From positions 33,660,790 through 33,724,789 of the forward strand of contig OX243817.1 in NCBI GenBank assembly GCA_945859605.1: a stretch of DNA of 64,000 nt, in the 5' to 3' direction. This stretch comes from Lumbricus rubellus (lineage: Eukaryota; Annelida; Clitellata; Crassiclitellata; Lumbricidae). The notes under the pieces are model-generated. The model did no database searches and was not told the origin of the DNA. It was given only the letters and a program-made list of their open reading frames with translations. Shown here piece after piece: positions 35,701-46,810 of the stretch. Position 1 is the first letter of the stretch, and each line of letters opens with the position of its first letter. Both the position numbers and the translations under genes were made by a program.

Positions 35701-36754
35701 AGCATGGACAGTGGACACCAGGTCATGTGTATAAAAGGATGTTGAAAAAGTAAAAATTCTCAGTACACTGTAAATTGTTATATTGTGGTGCATTACTGAT
35801 ACATCGTGTTAAGTTCATGGCATTGAGAGCATAATCTTCATTTTGCATTAATGAGAATGGTATCTAAACCAGGATTGCATAACCAAGTCTTCAATGCATT
35901 GAATAAGCTTACCAGTGCATTAATTTAGCCCAAGTTTCATGTAATGTGCCTTCCTGTTAAGCATTTTTTGTTTTGAGAACAGTGTAGATGTCACGTCTTA
36001 ACCCTTTGCCCGTTCATTTTTCCCGTTAAGCCTGTGTTTTCAGCGGATATTCTCAGGGCAAACGGGTAAAGGGTTAATAAGGATTTGTTGGTTTTCATTT
36101 TCCAGACGTTGATTTCAACAGTTTGACCGGCGTTAACCGACTCATCGTTCCTTTTCTTGCGTGCGGTGACCTCAGTGCTTACGATTCGGACAGAACTTAT
36201 CCACTTGAGGTGACTTTTCTCTTACTCTAACCAGTAGAAAACTGTTCTGTTGCCCAAGATGCTTGTAAAAACACAAGACATCCCAATCTCGTGTAATAAG
36301 CTGATGGAAATTGACAATTATTTGAACTAGGAACTAAGTTGCATATAGGTTCAGAGAATTCAAGGACACTATTGCAAGAACCTCATTTCATGTTCATATT
36401 GCAGAAATTTATTCAGTTCTTTGCATGACAGTTCACATGTATTCTACATTTTTTAAAAGATTGTTGTATTAATTAGTAAATTTCTAAATGTAATAAATAT
36501 TGCAGCTGGAGCCAGGCAAGACTTACTCGTACCACGCACCAACCCAGTTACCAATCGACCCGCCCTATAAAGAAGCATGTTTCCTTAAGAAGAATGACCT
36601 GCTGGCCAAGCCTGAACTTCGACCTACGACTTCTGTCACGGCCTCAGATGACATTTTGACATTTTCCGCTGCAGGAAATGAAGCGACGTCAGGTGAAATT
36701 CATGACCAGAAGAGTGAAGAATTAAGCGATATGTTAGAGGCTGTAACGATGTGA
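29793..36754 (+). CDS. FTSJ1: FTSJ1 / Trm7 tRNA 2'-O-ribose methyltransferase, 10 exons
   Basis: Exons 29793-29913, 30251-30320, 30770-30875, 31421-31499, 32029-32081, 32742-32795, 34471-34573, 35323-35406, 36106-36209 and 36506-36754 join in frame to 340 residues (human 329). It uses S-adenosylmethionine to methylate the 2'-OH of positions 32 and 34 in the anticodon loop of cytosolic tRNAs, with partners THADA and WDR6. Visible features: N-terminal RRM-J fold start ([20 protein letters not shown]), SAM site [13 protein letters not shown] (47-59), CDGAPDVTG (120-128), and the K-D-K-E catalytic set at K28, D121, K161 and E196. The C-terminal [17 protein letters not shown] block is the usual metazoan extension. 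All introns are GT-AG. Intron 6 carries a 953-bp hAT copy; intron 8 carries a TTAA mini-element 29 bp before exon 9. Clearly an intact gene. Confidence 0.97.
31172..31345 (+). mobile_element. tRNA-derived SINE, family S2, copy 1
   Basis: GGTGTAGAGTGCGAGAGGTA then B box GAGTTCGAGCCCC, followed by GGCTGCTATTAGCAC, GCTGTCTGTTC and TAACTTGTAAA. The same order is found at 47030-47180. In FTSJ1 intron 3; the tail ends in (ATT)n near 31370. Confidence 0.65.
32141..32410. repeat. AAT-rich microsatellites
   Basis: Several (AATA/AAT)n runs at 32133-32210 and 32371-32410 in FTSJ1 intron 5. Confidence 0.8.
32854..33806. mobile_element. Non-autonomous hAT element in FTSJ1 intron 6
   Basis: Ends TAGAGAGTGACACGG and CCGTGTCACTCTCTA are inverted copies, flanked by the 8-bp direct repeat GTTGAGAT (32846-32853 and 33807-33814). 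Subterminal regions are CCGCGGTAA-rich on the left and GGGGATGGGG-rich on the right. An 83-codon frame at 33214-33465 shows no transposase motif I recognise. The 8-bp duplication supports hAT. Confidence 0.9.
34205..34300 (+). repeat. Decayed copy of repeat family D
   Basis: AATTTCTTAGGCACCGCTTG, AAGCACAGGGCACTGGCTTA and TTGACAGGC follow the family order with many substitutions. Confidence 0.4.
35998..36077. mobile_element. TTAA-bounded mini-element, copy 1
   Basis: 80 bp from TTAACCCTTTGCCCGTT to AACGGGTAAAGGGTTAA. Inverted ends CCCTTT/AAAGGG bounded by TTAA are typical of piggyBac-type MITEs. It lies 29 bp upstream of FTSJ1 exon 9, so it crowds the 3' splice site. Confidence 0.65.
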
Positions 36755-36897
36755 ATGATTGTGAACAATTTCTTAAACTGGTGATTTGTTAACATTAGGT
36801 TATTGTGGACTTAAGGACCTAGCGACCAACATGGTGCACATTGATTGACCTGAAGTTTTCTTTTACCAAGCTAGTTCTTTGACTCATTGGGTTCGAA

Positions 36898-36903
36898 AAT
36901 AAA
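36898..36903 (+). terminator. Polyadenylation signal of FTSJ1
   Basis: AATAAA 144 bp after the FTSJ1 stop codon is the first canonical signal; a second A-rich match lies at about 36920. Confidence 0.55.
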
Positions 36904-36927
36904 TCTAACATAGAGATAGTAAAAATA

Positions 36928-37030
36928 AAAATTACGACAATTTATATGGCACTGTAACATGGTCAAGGCCTTTACAAGGGCGTCTTGCAAAGCAGCGAAC
37001 AGGGGGGGGGACAAGCCCTAGATATGTGTT
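36928..37030 (+). repeat. Dispersed repeat family B, copy 2
   Basis: TTACGACAATTTATATGGCA, ACAAGGGCGTCTTGCAAAG and GACAAGCCCTAG match 3423-3520. Confidence 0.55.
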
Positions 37031-37101
37031 TTTTATAACATTTTCATATTGCCTTTTAAGTTTCCTCTCACAGATCCAATGAGAAATTGCGGTATCTAGT
37101 G

Positions 37102-37405
37102 CATTGGTTCTCAATGTCTGGTCTGTTGTCTTGCAGTCCCGCGTATGTCCTATCTTACATACAACATAACACGCTGTTGCAGTTCAGCAAATTGCATTCT
37201 AGCACAATTTATTTCAAATGATCTTAACTGTTCAATTGTTTGTGGATGTCACCATTCGTATTGTACTAAAAACCGTTTTCAGCTTGATGTGGATCTGTTC
37301 ACTTTATTATAAAAATGATTTGGTGATCGGATGTAAAACTGGAGGTGGCCCACCATGAGTTTAATTCTGGTTGACTGGCCAACACAGTTTGACAACCATT
37401 GCTCT
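37102..37405. mobile_element. Decayed hAT-like element
   Basis: Left CATTGGTTCTCAATG and right TTTGACAACCATTG are imperfect inverted ends, with ATCTAGTG on the left and CTCTAGAG on the right as a diverged 8-bp duplication. GGTGGCCCACCATGAG near 37344 resembles the subterminal part of such elements. Confidence 0.4.
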
Positions 37406-37410
37406 AGAGG

Positions 37411-38788
37411 AACAATTTCTTAAAATATCCTGACAACCTGTGGTTTGGCAGCTCACTAATTACTAGACTAAAAAATTAAAACACAAAGATAAATAAAGAA
37501 TTAATTTAATCATTTTTGAGTAGTTTTTCTTCAGTTAGAAGAAGTTTTGCAAACAAAAGCACTACTGAGTGACTGAGTTATAAAACATATATATAATAAG
37601 GTGTCTTCAAAACATACAAAAAACAGAGTTCAATGGTCCACCAAACCCACCGTCAATTTCGAAAGACTGAAAAGTCTGTGGTACATAAATACTGAGCACT
37701 ATATTGTTCGATAAACACACGGCTGAGATGCAAAGTAAGAAAAATCAAATCCGCATAATAATATATACATGATCTTAAAAACTAACAACATTTAATATGT
37801 AATATGTAAAGGTTTTACATACTTATGACTGTTATTCTCTAAGTGTTTATTTTGCTATTCTTGCTCATATAACAAATAAACTGATTTCTTCAAAAACTAT
37901 TCCCAGACAATGCCTCACTCAGACAATGCCTCACTCCGCTAATGAACACGCTGCACGTTAACAAAATCATTAATTTCTGTTCATGCAACCCATTGTCAAA
38001 GTAGATATGTTTGCTATGTGACATCATATATAGCACCTGTTGCTGACCTCTATTGCACTTTAATGATGAACACCAATGGTTTCCTATTCACTTCTGATAC
38101 ACTTGTCGTTAGCGGTAAAAGTGCTGTTTGTGATGAAAACATGCAACTTGATGATATGAAAAAATGCATTTTCAGCAACACAAATAAATGGCTGACCTTA
38201 GTACTGTTACAGAGGGCTGATAATGCCACTACCACATGTATGTTACTGGCCAGTTTGTCCATTGTCTAACACATCAAATAAACCTAATACTGGTCCGTTT
38301 TCTTACTCTCCACAGCGGACAGCTTCTTTCTCTGACTTGCCAGATTTGAACTTGCTACTCTGACAAGTTTGACTTTTATAACAAACTATGACTTCTCAAA
38401 CGGATCATGACTTCTCTAATGGACTATGACTTTGACTAGGATTTCAGTTGGATTGACCAATGACCAATTCACACTGTCTGATGACAGAACTACAGAAATC
38501 ATTAGACAGTACTTAAGTAAATATGGACGGTAAATAAAAATGGCCGGTTACGGTGGAGATCAGATTGTAACAATGACCCTGGCTAATCCAGTTCTACTTG
38601 CATCAAGCAGCTTGAAAAAGCATACACAGGTAGTAGACTCATGCGAGCATGCAGAACCAGACCAATTGAATCCTCAACAACCTACGCACAAGTAGGAAAA
38701 CACGACAATCCACAAGAATACTAGTAACAAAACTGATTCGCAACACCTTGCAATGACCACAAACTAGTTTCTTTGCTCAAAACCAGAC
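37411..38788. other. Intergenic, no gene seen
   Basis: AT-rich; a short direct repeat of CAGACAATGCCTCACTC at 37906-37936. An 83-codon frame at 38018-38269 has no family signal. Confidence 0.45.
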
Positions 38789-38870
38789 TTAACACGTTGG
38801 CTGCTGATTTGCTGTGTTAAATTACTCAATCTGGGACGTGTTAACACGTCCCTCGCGGCCAACGTGTTAA
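38789..38870. mobile_element. TTAA-bounded mini-element, ACACGTTGGC type
   Basis: 82 bp from TTAACACGTTGGCTGC to GCGGCCAACGTGTTAA, with 13-bp perfect inverted ends including TTAA. Same size and design as the CCCTTT type but with different tips. Confidence 0.6.
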
Positions 38871-38976
38871 AAGACTGCACGACAACTCTTTTCCATATAC
38901 TACAAAATGTGTAAATCTTGAACCAATACCAATTCGAAATATTACAGTAGCATGCAACGCTACTGAAAATTACTGT

Positions 38977-39047
38977 TTAACCCTTTAACGACCAAAGTGT
39001 AGTAAATGGTATGTGAAATCCTATTCCCTCAATCGGTAAAGGGTTAA
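38977..39047. mobile_element. TTAA-bounded mini-element, copy 2
   Basis: 71 bp from TTAACCCTTTAACGACC to GGTAAAGGGTTAA; ends as in copy 1. Confidence 0.65.
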
Positions 39048-39585
39048 CAACAACCAACAATCATCATGGACCTTGAATCAAAATGCTTCATTCAAACAAA
39101 CAATGGGAATGTTCTGTAGACCGCTGAATCTTGGTGACAAAAATGCACCAACCAATCTTGTGAGACGCGTGAAAACTAGAGCAGTGCACGAATAATGTGC
39201 CTACAAACATTTTAAGCAATAGGCCGACAACAATTACTAGAAATACTATAGTCAAAAACAGCCGTCTGCTAAACTGCCATGGATTTGTGTAGCTTGAAGC
39301 GTGTTTGTGACACATTCAAAGCCAAGCCATCCCATTTTCGCCTTATGGGGTTTTGCATTTTCCATTGTCCTGGATGATGGTACATGTATAAATGCAGACC
39401 TATATTAATAGCATTAAGACATTTGCTGGCCAAGACTACAAACTGTTAGCACGCATGTAGTTAATTTAAAAGCAATATAAGTTTGACTTAAATAGAAAGA
39501 TATTACAGATATAACAGATAATTATACTTTTCTTCAATTTTAAATAGATACTGAAAAATGATCAGGGCCAAGGCCATACGCACGC
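39048..39585. other. Intergenic, no gene seen
   Basis: AT-rich between the mini-elements and the hAT fragment; no supported feature. Confidence 0.5.
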
Positions 39586-39587
39586 CA

Positions 39588-39640
39588 GTGGTTCCCAACC
39601 CGTGGCTTGCGGGCCAAAAGTGGCCTGCCAGGCCTAAAAA
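39588..39640 (+). mobile_element. hAT terminal fragment
   Basis: CAGTGGTTCCCAACCCGTGG then GCGGGCC and AGTGGCCTGCCAGGCC is a typical hAT left end. No matching right end was found within 1.5 kb. Confidence 0.5.
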
Positions 39641-39840
39641 ATTACCCTCAACCTCTCATAGAGCTAGCAAAAATAATGCAAAAATTGACAATTTCGACAG
39701 CATAGAATACAATTATTTTCTAAGATACTGCAGATGCATTTATTATATCTGCTACAAATTTACAAGCATGTAGCAACTGTAGCATGCCCAAAATGATATG
39801 AAAGAGTATTTCAATAACTGCCAACTACTTCACCCATGCT

Positions 39841-39901
39841 ATGGCTTCTGCTAATCATTTGCTAAATAATAATTATTTAGCAAATGATTAGCAGAAGCCA
39901 T
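39841..39901. repeat. 61-bp perfect palindrome
   Basis: Arms of 30 bp (39841-39870 and 39872-39901) are exact reverse complements around a single A. The left arm begins ATGGCTTCTGCTAATCATTT. It can extrude as a cruciform or fold as a hairpin in RNA. Confidence 0.95.
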
Positions 39902-41090
39902 TATTGACGAATGTTTTTGAAAAGAAAGCACTATGACGTCAATGGTCTGACATTATCAGAAATTGTTGAACCAGAGTCAGTTGAAAAGAAAGCATAATGG
40001 GAGCAGTTTTAACATTCTGAAAATCTGAGCTAAAGGAATGTTTGCAAATGATATTAAAAAGCTGTAGCCATGATTGTAATTGCAATTTGCATAATATTTC
40101 TGTAGCCCTTCAACATAAATAACTTTAATATCAGAAGTGCTTCTGACGTGACTACACAAGACAAAACAAAGACTGAATATATTACAGACTACAATAATTC
40201 TCTTCTGTTTGTTCCGTCTACACAACTGACTTCAATCTTAATTTTTTACCGGTTTCCATTTATATGTAAAAGATTCACCACAACAAAAGAGACCCTTTTT
40301 ATACAATGCTTCATGACTAAACTCATTAATTACATGATGTAGGTTCTAAGAATTATCTTTAGACTAAGACTTTCCCAATACACAACCTTGCAATAAAACA
40401 AAACACACAACATAGCTCTTGAACATAGTCTTTTCACGGAAGCCCCAGCAAATTAAAACTTAGAAACCAAAAACCACAAATTCAGAATTTATTCTTAGAA
40501 ATTAGAATACGAATTACCGTTACCCAAGCATTACTCCAAAATAAGATAAATAAACACATAATATGGCAATTCAGACGAATGAGTAGCTATGTAAGTAGCA
40601 CACAGAAAACAAATAAATCTGAAAGTCAGGGATATAAATCTGAGAATTAGCTAAAGAATACTTTTCTCACCACAACCTTGTCATAATCACACACGCTAAA
40701 AAAAACTGGTTTGGCTCTCACAAAAGATTGCTTTACAAAGAAGTCGCAGCAAATAGAAAAATCGCAATAAAATCCTGGATATACAAAAAATGAGCTTTCT
40801 ACTATGATTTACTTATAACAACCCCATTACTAGTTTACTAATAAAGTACTCGATTTGGCTCTTGAACCAAAGGTTGAGATGAATTCATCACAAATAGATT
40901 ACAATCACACTCACTGCAAATTGAATCAGTACTTGGAGTAAAAACAAACTAACTCCATGACTTCATAACAACTGAGTTCAGAATGTGAATGAAAAATTAC
41001 ATACATCAAGAAACGTAAACAACTGCGAGGAGTAAAATCAGAAGATGTTTGTACAACGTAAAAATCCTAATTTTTTTAGAAAGTTGAAAA
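39902..41090. other. Intergenic, no gene seen
   Basis: Strongly AT-rich, with A-rich runs; no coding or RNA gene supported. Confidence 0.5.
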
Positions 41091-41093
41091 CAC

Positions 41094-41185
41094 CAGAGAG
41101 CAACCAACGCTTCCGGTGGGAATCTGAACCTACGGTGACTTGGTTTATAGTCCAGCATGCTACCTACTAAAGTATCAGGCGCCTG
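41094..41185 (-). pseudogene. tRNA-like pseudogene or SINE head
   Basis: The reverse strand reads GGCGCCTGATACTTTAGTAG then GTAGCATGCTGGACTATAAA and GTAGGTTCAGATTCCCACCG: a D-arm/A-box-like block, an anticodon-arm-like block and a B box (GGTTCAGATTCC). The acceptor stem does not pair, so it is not a working tRNA gene. Confidence 0.4.
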
Positions 41186-41466
41186 ATAGGAATAAAAAAG
41201 AACGAAAACGCTTATAATACCTTCCCAATCTGTAACATTTGCCCATTTCCTTACACTGTAAAAAAACCCAAGTTGTTTTCTGCACCAGATTTAACCTCGG
41301 TGTTGTGAAGGGAACTGGCAGTTCTTCTGTACCGAGTAATGTTGTTATCATCTTGCAGGCATTTTAACCATACATACAGCCTGGACTCATGTGGATATGC
41401 TTGAAGTACAATCACAATAGCAGTTGGCAGTGGCAAATGAGTTGCTGTTGGCCACGGTTCCTTCTA

Positions 41467-41520
41467 CTTTTAAATTTTTATATAGCACCTCTTCAAGGTA
41501 GGCTACTCAGAAGCGCTCCC
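41467..41520 (+). repeat. Dispersed repeat family C (TTTATATAGCACC), copy 1
   Basis: TTTTTATATAGCACCTCTTC then AAGGTAGGCTACTCAGAAGC and GCTCCC. The phrases recur at 58040-58095 and 59893-59925. Confidence 0.5.
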
Positions 41521-41916
41521 ACGGCTAAGCAAGACAGTCTTGAGGATCTTAAGAACAAAGTGAAGTGACCCCTGGGAACTAAGCACAGTATTACATGATA
41601 AACATGAGCCTCCAGCCAATGCAATGAAAACGACTACACTGACCTTGCAAAGTAAGTGGGAAGATGAAACTGCTGGGAGGAGGGACAGCCCACCCGCCTT
41701 CATATGCCGAGTGCAACAAAACGAAATGTCTAACGCTTCATACCCGTGACTGACTCTCACGCTAACTCAAGGGACTGCTCTGAAAGTCATCCTCTTCCAA
41801 ATCCCAACAAAACCCACAGAAATTCTTTCCCGCATTTCAAAATCACAGCGACGCCGTTAAGCAGAAGCACAATAATAATAAACCGAGACAAAAATGCCGT
41901 CGACGACCTGATCATT

Positions 41917-44900
41917 TCAAGACAATAAGCTAGGTAGAATTGCGACAAAAACCGCACAACTTACTGCAGTAAGGTCAACAACAACTTGAGCGTTGGCAGC
42001 AGACAACGCACGATACGTTCGACTGTACGCCTTGAAGTTGGGAGGCGGCGGAGGGAGGGTAATGAACAGCCAGTAGTAGAGGGGCCGTAATTCAACAGCC
42101 TTCTGTGCGTACACCAGCGTATTCAGTCCGTCTTTATTGTAGTGCGCTGGTCTGTAGCGCCAACCCATTGCACTGTCGTAATGAAAATACACAAGATAGT
42201 ACTCGCCTTATTTAAATTTTTATTTTCATTTATTTCTTATTTCTTATTTTATAAGTATAATTATTATTATTATAATGATAATAATAATAATAATTCGCAT
42301 TTATAAGTCTACGCAAATAATAATTATTATTCACAAGAAACAGTTTTCAACTTCGCAGCACATCTCCTAACAGTAGGACAGAAGTACTTGTCTGGCGGCG
42401 TCTAACTTGTAGTACTCCGTTCTACTTTTCTCATCTCCAACTTACCCTATAGATGTTGAGCTTTGAGCTCTGCAGTTAAGGGTGGGGCACCCGATCCCTT
42501 GGGTCCACTCCTCGGTCAGACAGCGTCAAGCCTTCTCGGCTGTCAGCCCCCTCCACTTGGAATGGGCTCCCCCTTGTGCTCACTACCTCGGAATAATTTG
42601 CCTGCTTTCTGCCAGTTGCTCATGACCTTTCGCTTTAGCCGTGGCTGGGCTGGGAGCGCCTCCAAGTAGACTTCTTGAGGGGAATTATAAATATTCGGAA
42701 TGAATGAATACTTCACAACTGAGCGTCCGCCTATTGTCGCTCACCTTCTTATGTTGTACGGGTTGCGCGCATCGGCATCGTGTTTGATCATGTTAAATCG
42801 AGCGACAGATCGAGGAAATCGGGTTATTTTCAGACTCTTCGCCTCGATCCTGTTCAACATAAAAACAGATTCAGCAAGATATAAATAGAATATAGATATC
42901 ACAGAATGTAATGTAATGTTTACAGAAGACAATGTAAAGTAAATCGATTTGTCTGCAGTGATTTTGTGTTCTTTAGGAATGCAAACACCCTCAATGCTGG
43001 TTCAAGCACTTTTAAAAGGTACTCTAGAGTAAGAAATATATAAAGACTAATTACATGGTAATATAACTTTATACATAAAACATAAACTAACTCATCTCCC
43101 AGAAGTGCAAATCTAGTCTAATCTAATAAGAATATTTGTAAAGCGCTTCTCACAGCAGAGCTATGGAGAAACACTCTCAGCCTGACAGGTCCATGATAAG
43201 ATTAAGGTCTTCAAGAAGCGAAAAGATGCAAGTGAATTCCCACTAGACTCTTGCTGCAAATTCAAGGGGAAGGTCATTCCACATTAAGGGACACACAATA
43301 CCAATTTTGTTTATTTCGCATGTTGATTAAGTACAAACCTAAGGAGCAGGTTAACTAATGCAAATGTTAGGCTAATCTTAATTAATTAAGTAGTGAAACA
43401 AAAAGAATAGATATTTCAACAAGACACTGTTTTAAACATCAGTGCAAAATGCTTACATAAACGAAACTTTTGGTATTTTGTATAAAGTTAGCCTCCAGAG
43501 ATTGATAAAGTGTGCATTGAATGTACCTTTTGAGCATGTCATCATCTTCTCCGCCCCATCCATAGAACTGGTTGGAGAAACCATTGACTAACTGGAACTG
43601 GGCTTTCGTGAATGCAGTCACTCCTCCAAAGAGCCCTGCATACGGAATCCTGCAAATTGCACAAAGCACAGAAAAATTAAAACTAAACCATAAGAACCTT
43701 TAACGTTCTAAAAGCATCTTAAAGGTATAAATCAGCCTGATTTCGTGGTTACACAATCATCACTTTCTTTGACATTTAATAGTTTTGTGAACTTATAATT
43801 CAAACCTGTAAAATCAGTTTAAAAAAATGTAGAGAATAGAATAGCTTTGCAAACATCTAATTCAAAAAGGTATGTAAAAACAGTTTTAACAAACGTAGAG
43901 AATAGAATAGTTTTGCGAACTTATAATTCAAACCATAAGTTCAGTAAGGAACGTACAATACCTAGATACAGTATTAATCACAGTTTAAAAAATGTAAAGA
44001 ATAGAATAGCATTGCTGACCTATAATCCCATTTGTCGACAAAAGCTCCGATGTGTCGCGGTACGTTGGAGCAGACGTAGAAGTTTCGGTCGTCCTCGGGA
44101 AGCATGTCGACGTCGTGGAATATGTAGCAGTCGAATGGCGCCACTTTCGTTGCCTCACTGAATCCAGCGTTCATCAGCATCGCTTTGTTGAAGACTTCCG
44201 GTTCTGCCTTTGAATAGACAAGACACCGATGCAGTAGAAATCATGCAAGTACCATGCTACTACGGCTGTTAAGTACCATGCTACTACGACTGTTAATATT
44301 GTCATTATGACATCTTGTCGCATGACATTTTGTTCAGACCATCCTTTTGGATTACTCAATACAAGAAGAACCCTCCAAGGAAACGTCTTTGCGGTAGTCC
44401 TCTGAATAGTCCTTGAAAGAACAGTCCTTGAAAGAACAGTCCTTAGAGGAACAGTCCTTAGAGGAACAGTCCTTAGAGAAACAGTCCTTAGAGGAAGAGT
44501 CCTTGGAAGAACAGTCCTTAGAGGAACAGTCCTTAGAGGAAGAGTCCTTGGAAGAACAGTCCTTGGAAGAACAGTCCTTAGAGGAACAGTCCTTGGAAGA
44601 ACAGTCTTTAGAGGAACAGTCCTTGGAAGAACAGTCTTTAGAGGAACAGTCCTTAGAGGAACAGTCCTTGGAAGTCCTTGTTAGAGGAAGAAGAGAGTTG
44701 GAGGTATGTGTTCCTAACCTGTTCCACCACAAAGATGGTGTAATCGAGCATCTGGCGTTGGAGGAACGGATGTAGGACGTGCAGAAGTGCGTTCAGATGT
44801 TCTTCACGATCTCGGAATGGAATGATGAGAGCGACACGCTGACGAGGTATGCAGTCACTTGGCGACCATAGGCCACCTGGTGATAACTCAGGGTGCAGTA

Positions 44901-46810
44901 ATTCGATTCGCTCGACAGGAGGCGTATCCGAAAAATTAACGAGAAATCCTCCAACTAGAACCAAAAAACACCAAATGAATTAATATATTGTTTCAATTTT
45001 CACACAATGATTTCTGCAATGTGCTTATTATAACATATGAATAGCTGAATTTCTTAAATTTTCTACAGTATTATCAGTTCTGGAGCGCCAAAGCATTGTG
45101 TTAAAATATTCCCCTACAAAATTTGTCTTTTTGTTAATTAGCTCAGGTTCCAACTTGTGCACAAATGTTTACACAGTACACTGATGGATTACTCTGACAA
45201 CCTACCATTGTTCCTAGGAATTCTAACTTAAATATTAGAATCAAAACTAACATGGCTATGGCTGACACTTTAAGGTTTTCTGCTGCACAGTTAAGTTGAC
45301 CACCAGTGCAAGATCAATTGATCTTTCCTACAGGCACAATGGGCATATGCGCTGTTTTCTTCTAAAAGTTCACTGCACAGGTGGTTTCGTGTTTATGGCC
45401 AATCACGGTTAATTAACCTTCAGATGTTCTGATTCAACAGTTTAACTCGTTTGAGCAACAGCTTGACTTCTTCGTACTTAATGTTGCGTCTGTACAGACC
45501 CAGTGTGACAGGTGCAGACCAATAGTATGGAGCCCTGTCTCTTCATATTTAAACAAACAGCTGTTCTTCTCCTGATATAACTTCTCCTTCATACACTTAT
45601 CCATCATTCTCACCGTCATATGAACCATGGTCAAATGGAATGCGAAGGATAAAGATAATTTTCTGTACATATCCCATTTGCTTTTGTGTCTTAGTCCATT
45701 CTTCTACATGACACCACAAACGTCTTCTGAGGTCAAGACAGTCATATTGAATTAAAGCAACATACACACACATCACACATTCAACTTTTGCAACATACAT
45801 CAATTTCAGTAAAAGATTTATTCAACAAATTTCAGGCTACTTTAGAAGCTGGAATATTTGGAATACGACCACCATCATTCAACCTTGTGATTTAAAAATT
45901 CATACGAACACCAACGATCATGAGTGGGAATTATCCAGAGCCTAGTTCGCTACGTGTTATTTATTATTTAAGACCCTGCATTGATGCGGCCAGACTCTTT
46001 GTCTGTATTTTGCACAACTCCTGTCCAAGTATTGATATTGTTTCCATGCATTAAACACACTATGTACACTTTTTTGTACAGTACTGTGCATTTTGCAAGT
46101 AGTTCTCTTTAAAGAATATACATGTACTTATATCAGCGAAGATTGTTCATTTGCAGACAGTGTTGCCAGGTGACTGGCGTTGGAAACAAAATACAATAAA
46201 TTAATTATTAGCTCATTTTTAAAACACAGAGACTGCAGAATTTCTGTGAAATAACACGATCGAAGTGAATCCATCCACAAAAAAACAGCTTAACCAGCCT
46301 GCAAATCATTTCGATAGAAAACTTCCGTCTGTCTTTTTGTGGCATGAAAAAGGTACAGATGAAAAAACAACCAAAACAAAGATAGAGAAAAAATACTATC
46401 TTACCAAGATCTGTCGGAAGACAGTCGCAAACTTCACTGGAATTCGATCTACTCTTTCGATTGTACCAGTGCCTGACGTTCTTTTCGGCCGGCAGATAAT
46501 TCTTCTTACAGAACTCATTGTACCGAGACAGAAAAGAACTCGCGGGCTCATCGACCCCCGGATCAAACCCCAGCCCAGACATATTTTCCGAAGACCAGCC
46601 AATGCTGAAGTTCCGAACGTTTGCGTAGACCCAGTGTGGCAGGTGGAGACCGATGGCACTCAGCAGAACGACGACCATCTCTATGACGACGACAGCTATG
46701 ACAACGTTAAGGCAGAACTGGAGATTGAGAGAGCAGACGAAATTCTTGCGGCTCACCATCTGTATTGGTCTCATCTGAAACAGATTTTCATCAACACAAA
46801 CGTTAGACAT
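41917..46810 (-). CDS. Beta-1,4-galactosyl/N-acetylgalactosaminyltransferase, 6 exons
   Basis: Exons 46810-46405, 44954-44719, 44207-44020, 43649-43527, 42849-42745 and 42172-41917 join in frame (phases 1,0,2,2,2) to 437 residues. It is a type II Golgi enzyme: signal anchor at ~33-55, stem, then a GT7 catalytic domain adding a sugar from a UDP donor to terminal GlcNAc. Key motifs: IPFRDREEHL (180-189), metal-binding D246-V-D248, GFSNQFYGWGGEDDD (300-314), M338-I-K-H341 matching the metal-binding Met/His of bovine beta4GalT1, and DGLN near the end. Where vertebrate beta4GalT1 has Tyr289 before FGG, this has Leu283 (PYAGLFGG), predicting GalNAc donor use. The C-terminus carries a Pro run and ~50 extra residues. 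Donor sites after exons 3 and 4 are weak (GTCAGC, GTACAT), and the last acceptor is the least certain. The M at 46810 was chosen as the first ATG before the anchor; M13 or M18 is possible. Confidence 0.9.
42470..42690 (+). mobile_element. Possible LINE 3'-end fragment in glycosyltransferase intron 5
   Basis: GC-rich island with CTCCACTTGGAATGGGCTCC, CTGCCAGTTGCTCATGACC and GGGAGCGCCTCCAAGTAGA. Order and wording resemble the reverse-transcriptase C-terminal fragments at 24.6 and 48 kb, though diverged. Confidence 0.3.
44410..44682. repeat. 15-bp minisatellite in glycosyltransferase intron 2
   Basis: About 18 units of CAGTCCTTAGAGGAA / CAGTCCTTGGAAGAA. The period is a multiple of three and lacks stops in several frames, so long Ser-Lys-Asp-Cys (-) and Glu-Gln-Ser-Leu (+) frames appear. 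It begins about 36 bp beyond the exon 2 donor. Confidence 0.95.
45470..45545 (-). pseudogene. Decayed copy of glycosyltransferase exon 1 segment
   Basis: The reverse strand encodes TIGLHLSHWVCT, matching exon 1 AIGLHLPHWVYA. At the DNA level AGACCCAGTGTGACAGGTGC parallels AGACCCAGTGTGGCAGGTGG of exon 1 (about 46628-46647). A small frame change follows; a shifted frame then reads YRRNIKYEEVK. It lies in intron 1 of the same gene, same orientation. Best read as a tandem partial exon duplication that has decayed. Confidence 0.6.

Noticed and set aside
41094..41185. Functional tRNA gene
   Set aside because: The acceptor stem does not pair; kept only as a tRNA-like relic.
44352..44775. 126- and 120-codon repeat proteins
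   Set aside because: They are the two strands of a 15-bp intronic minisatellite.
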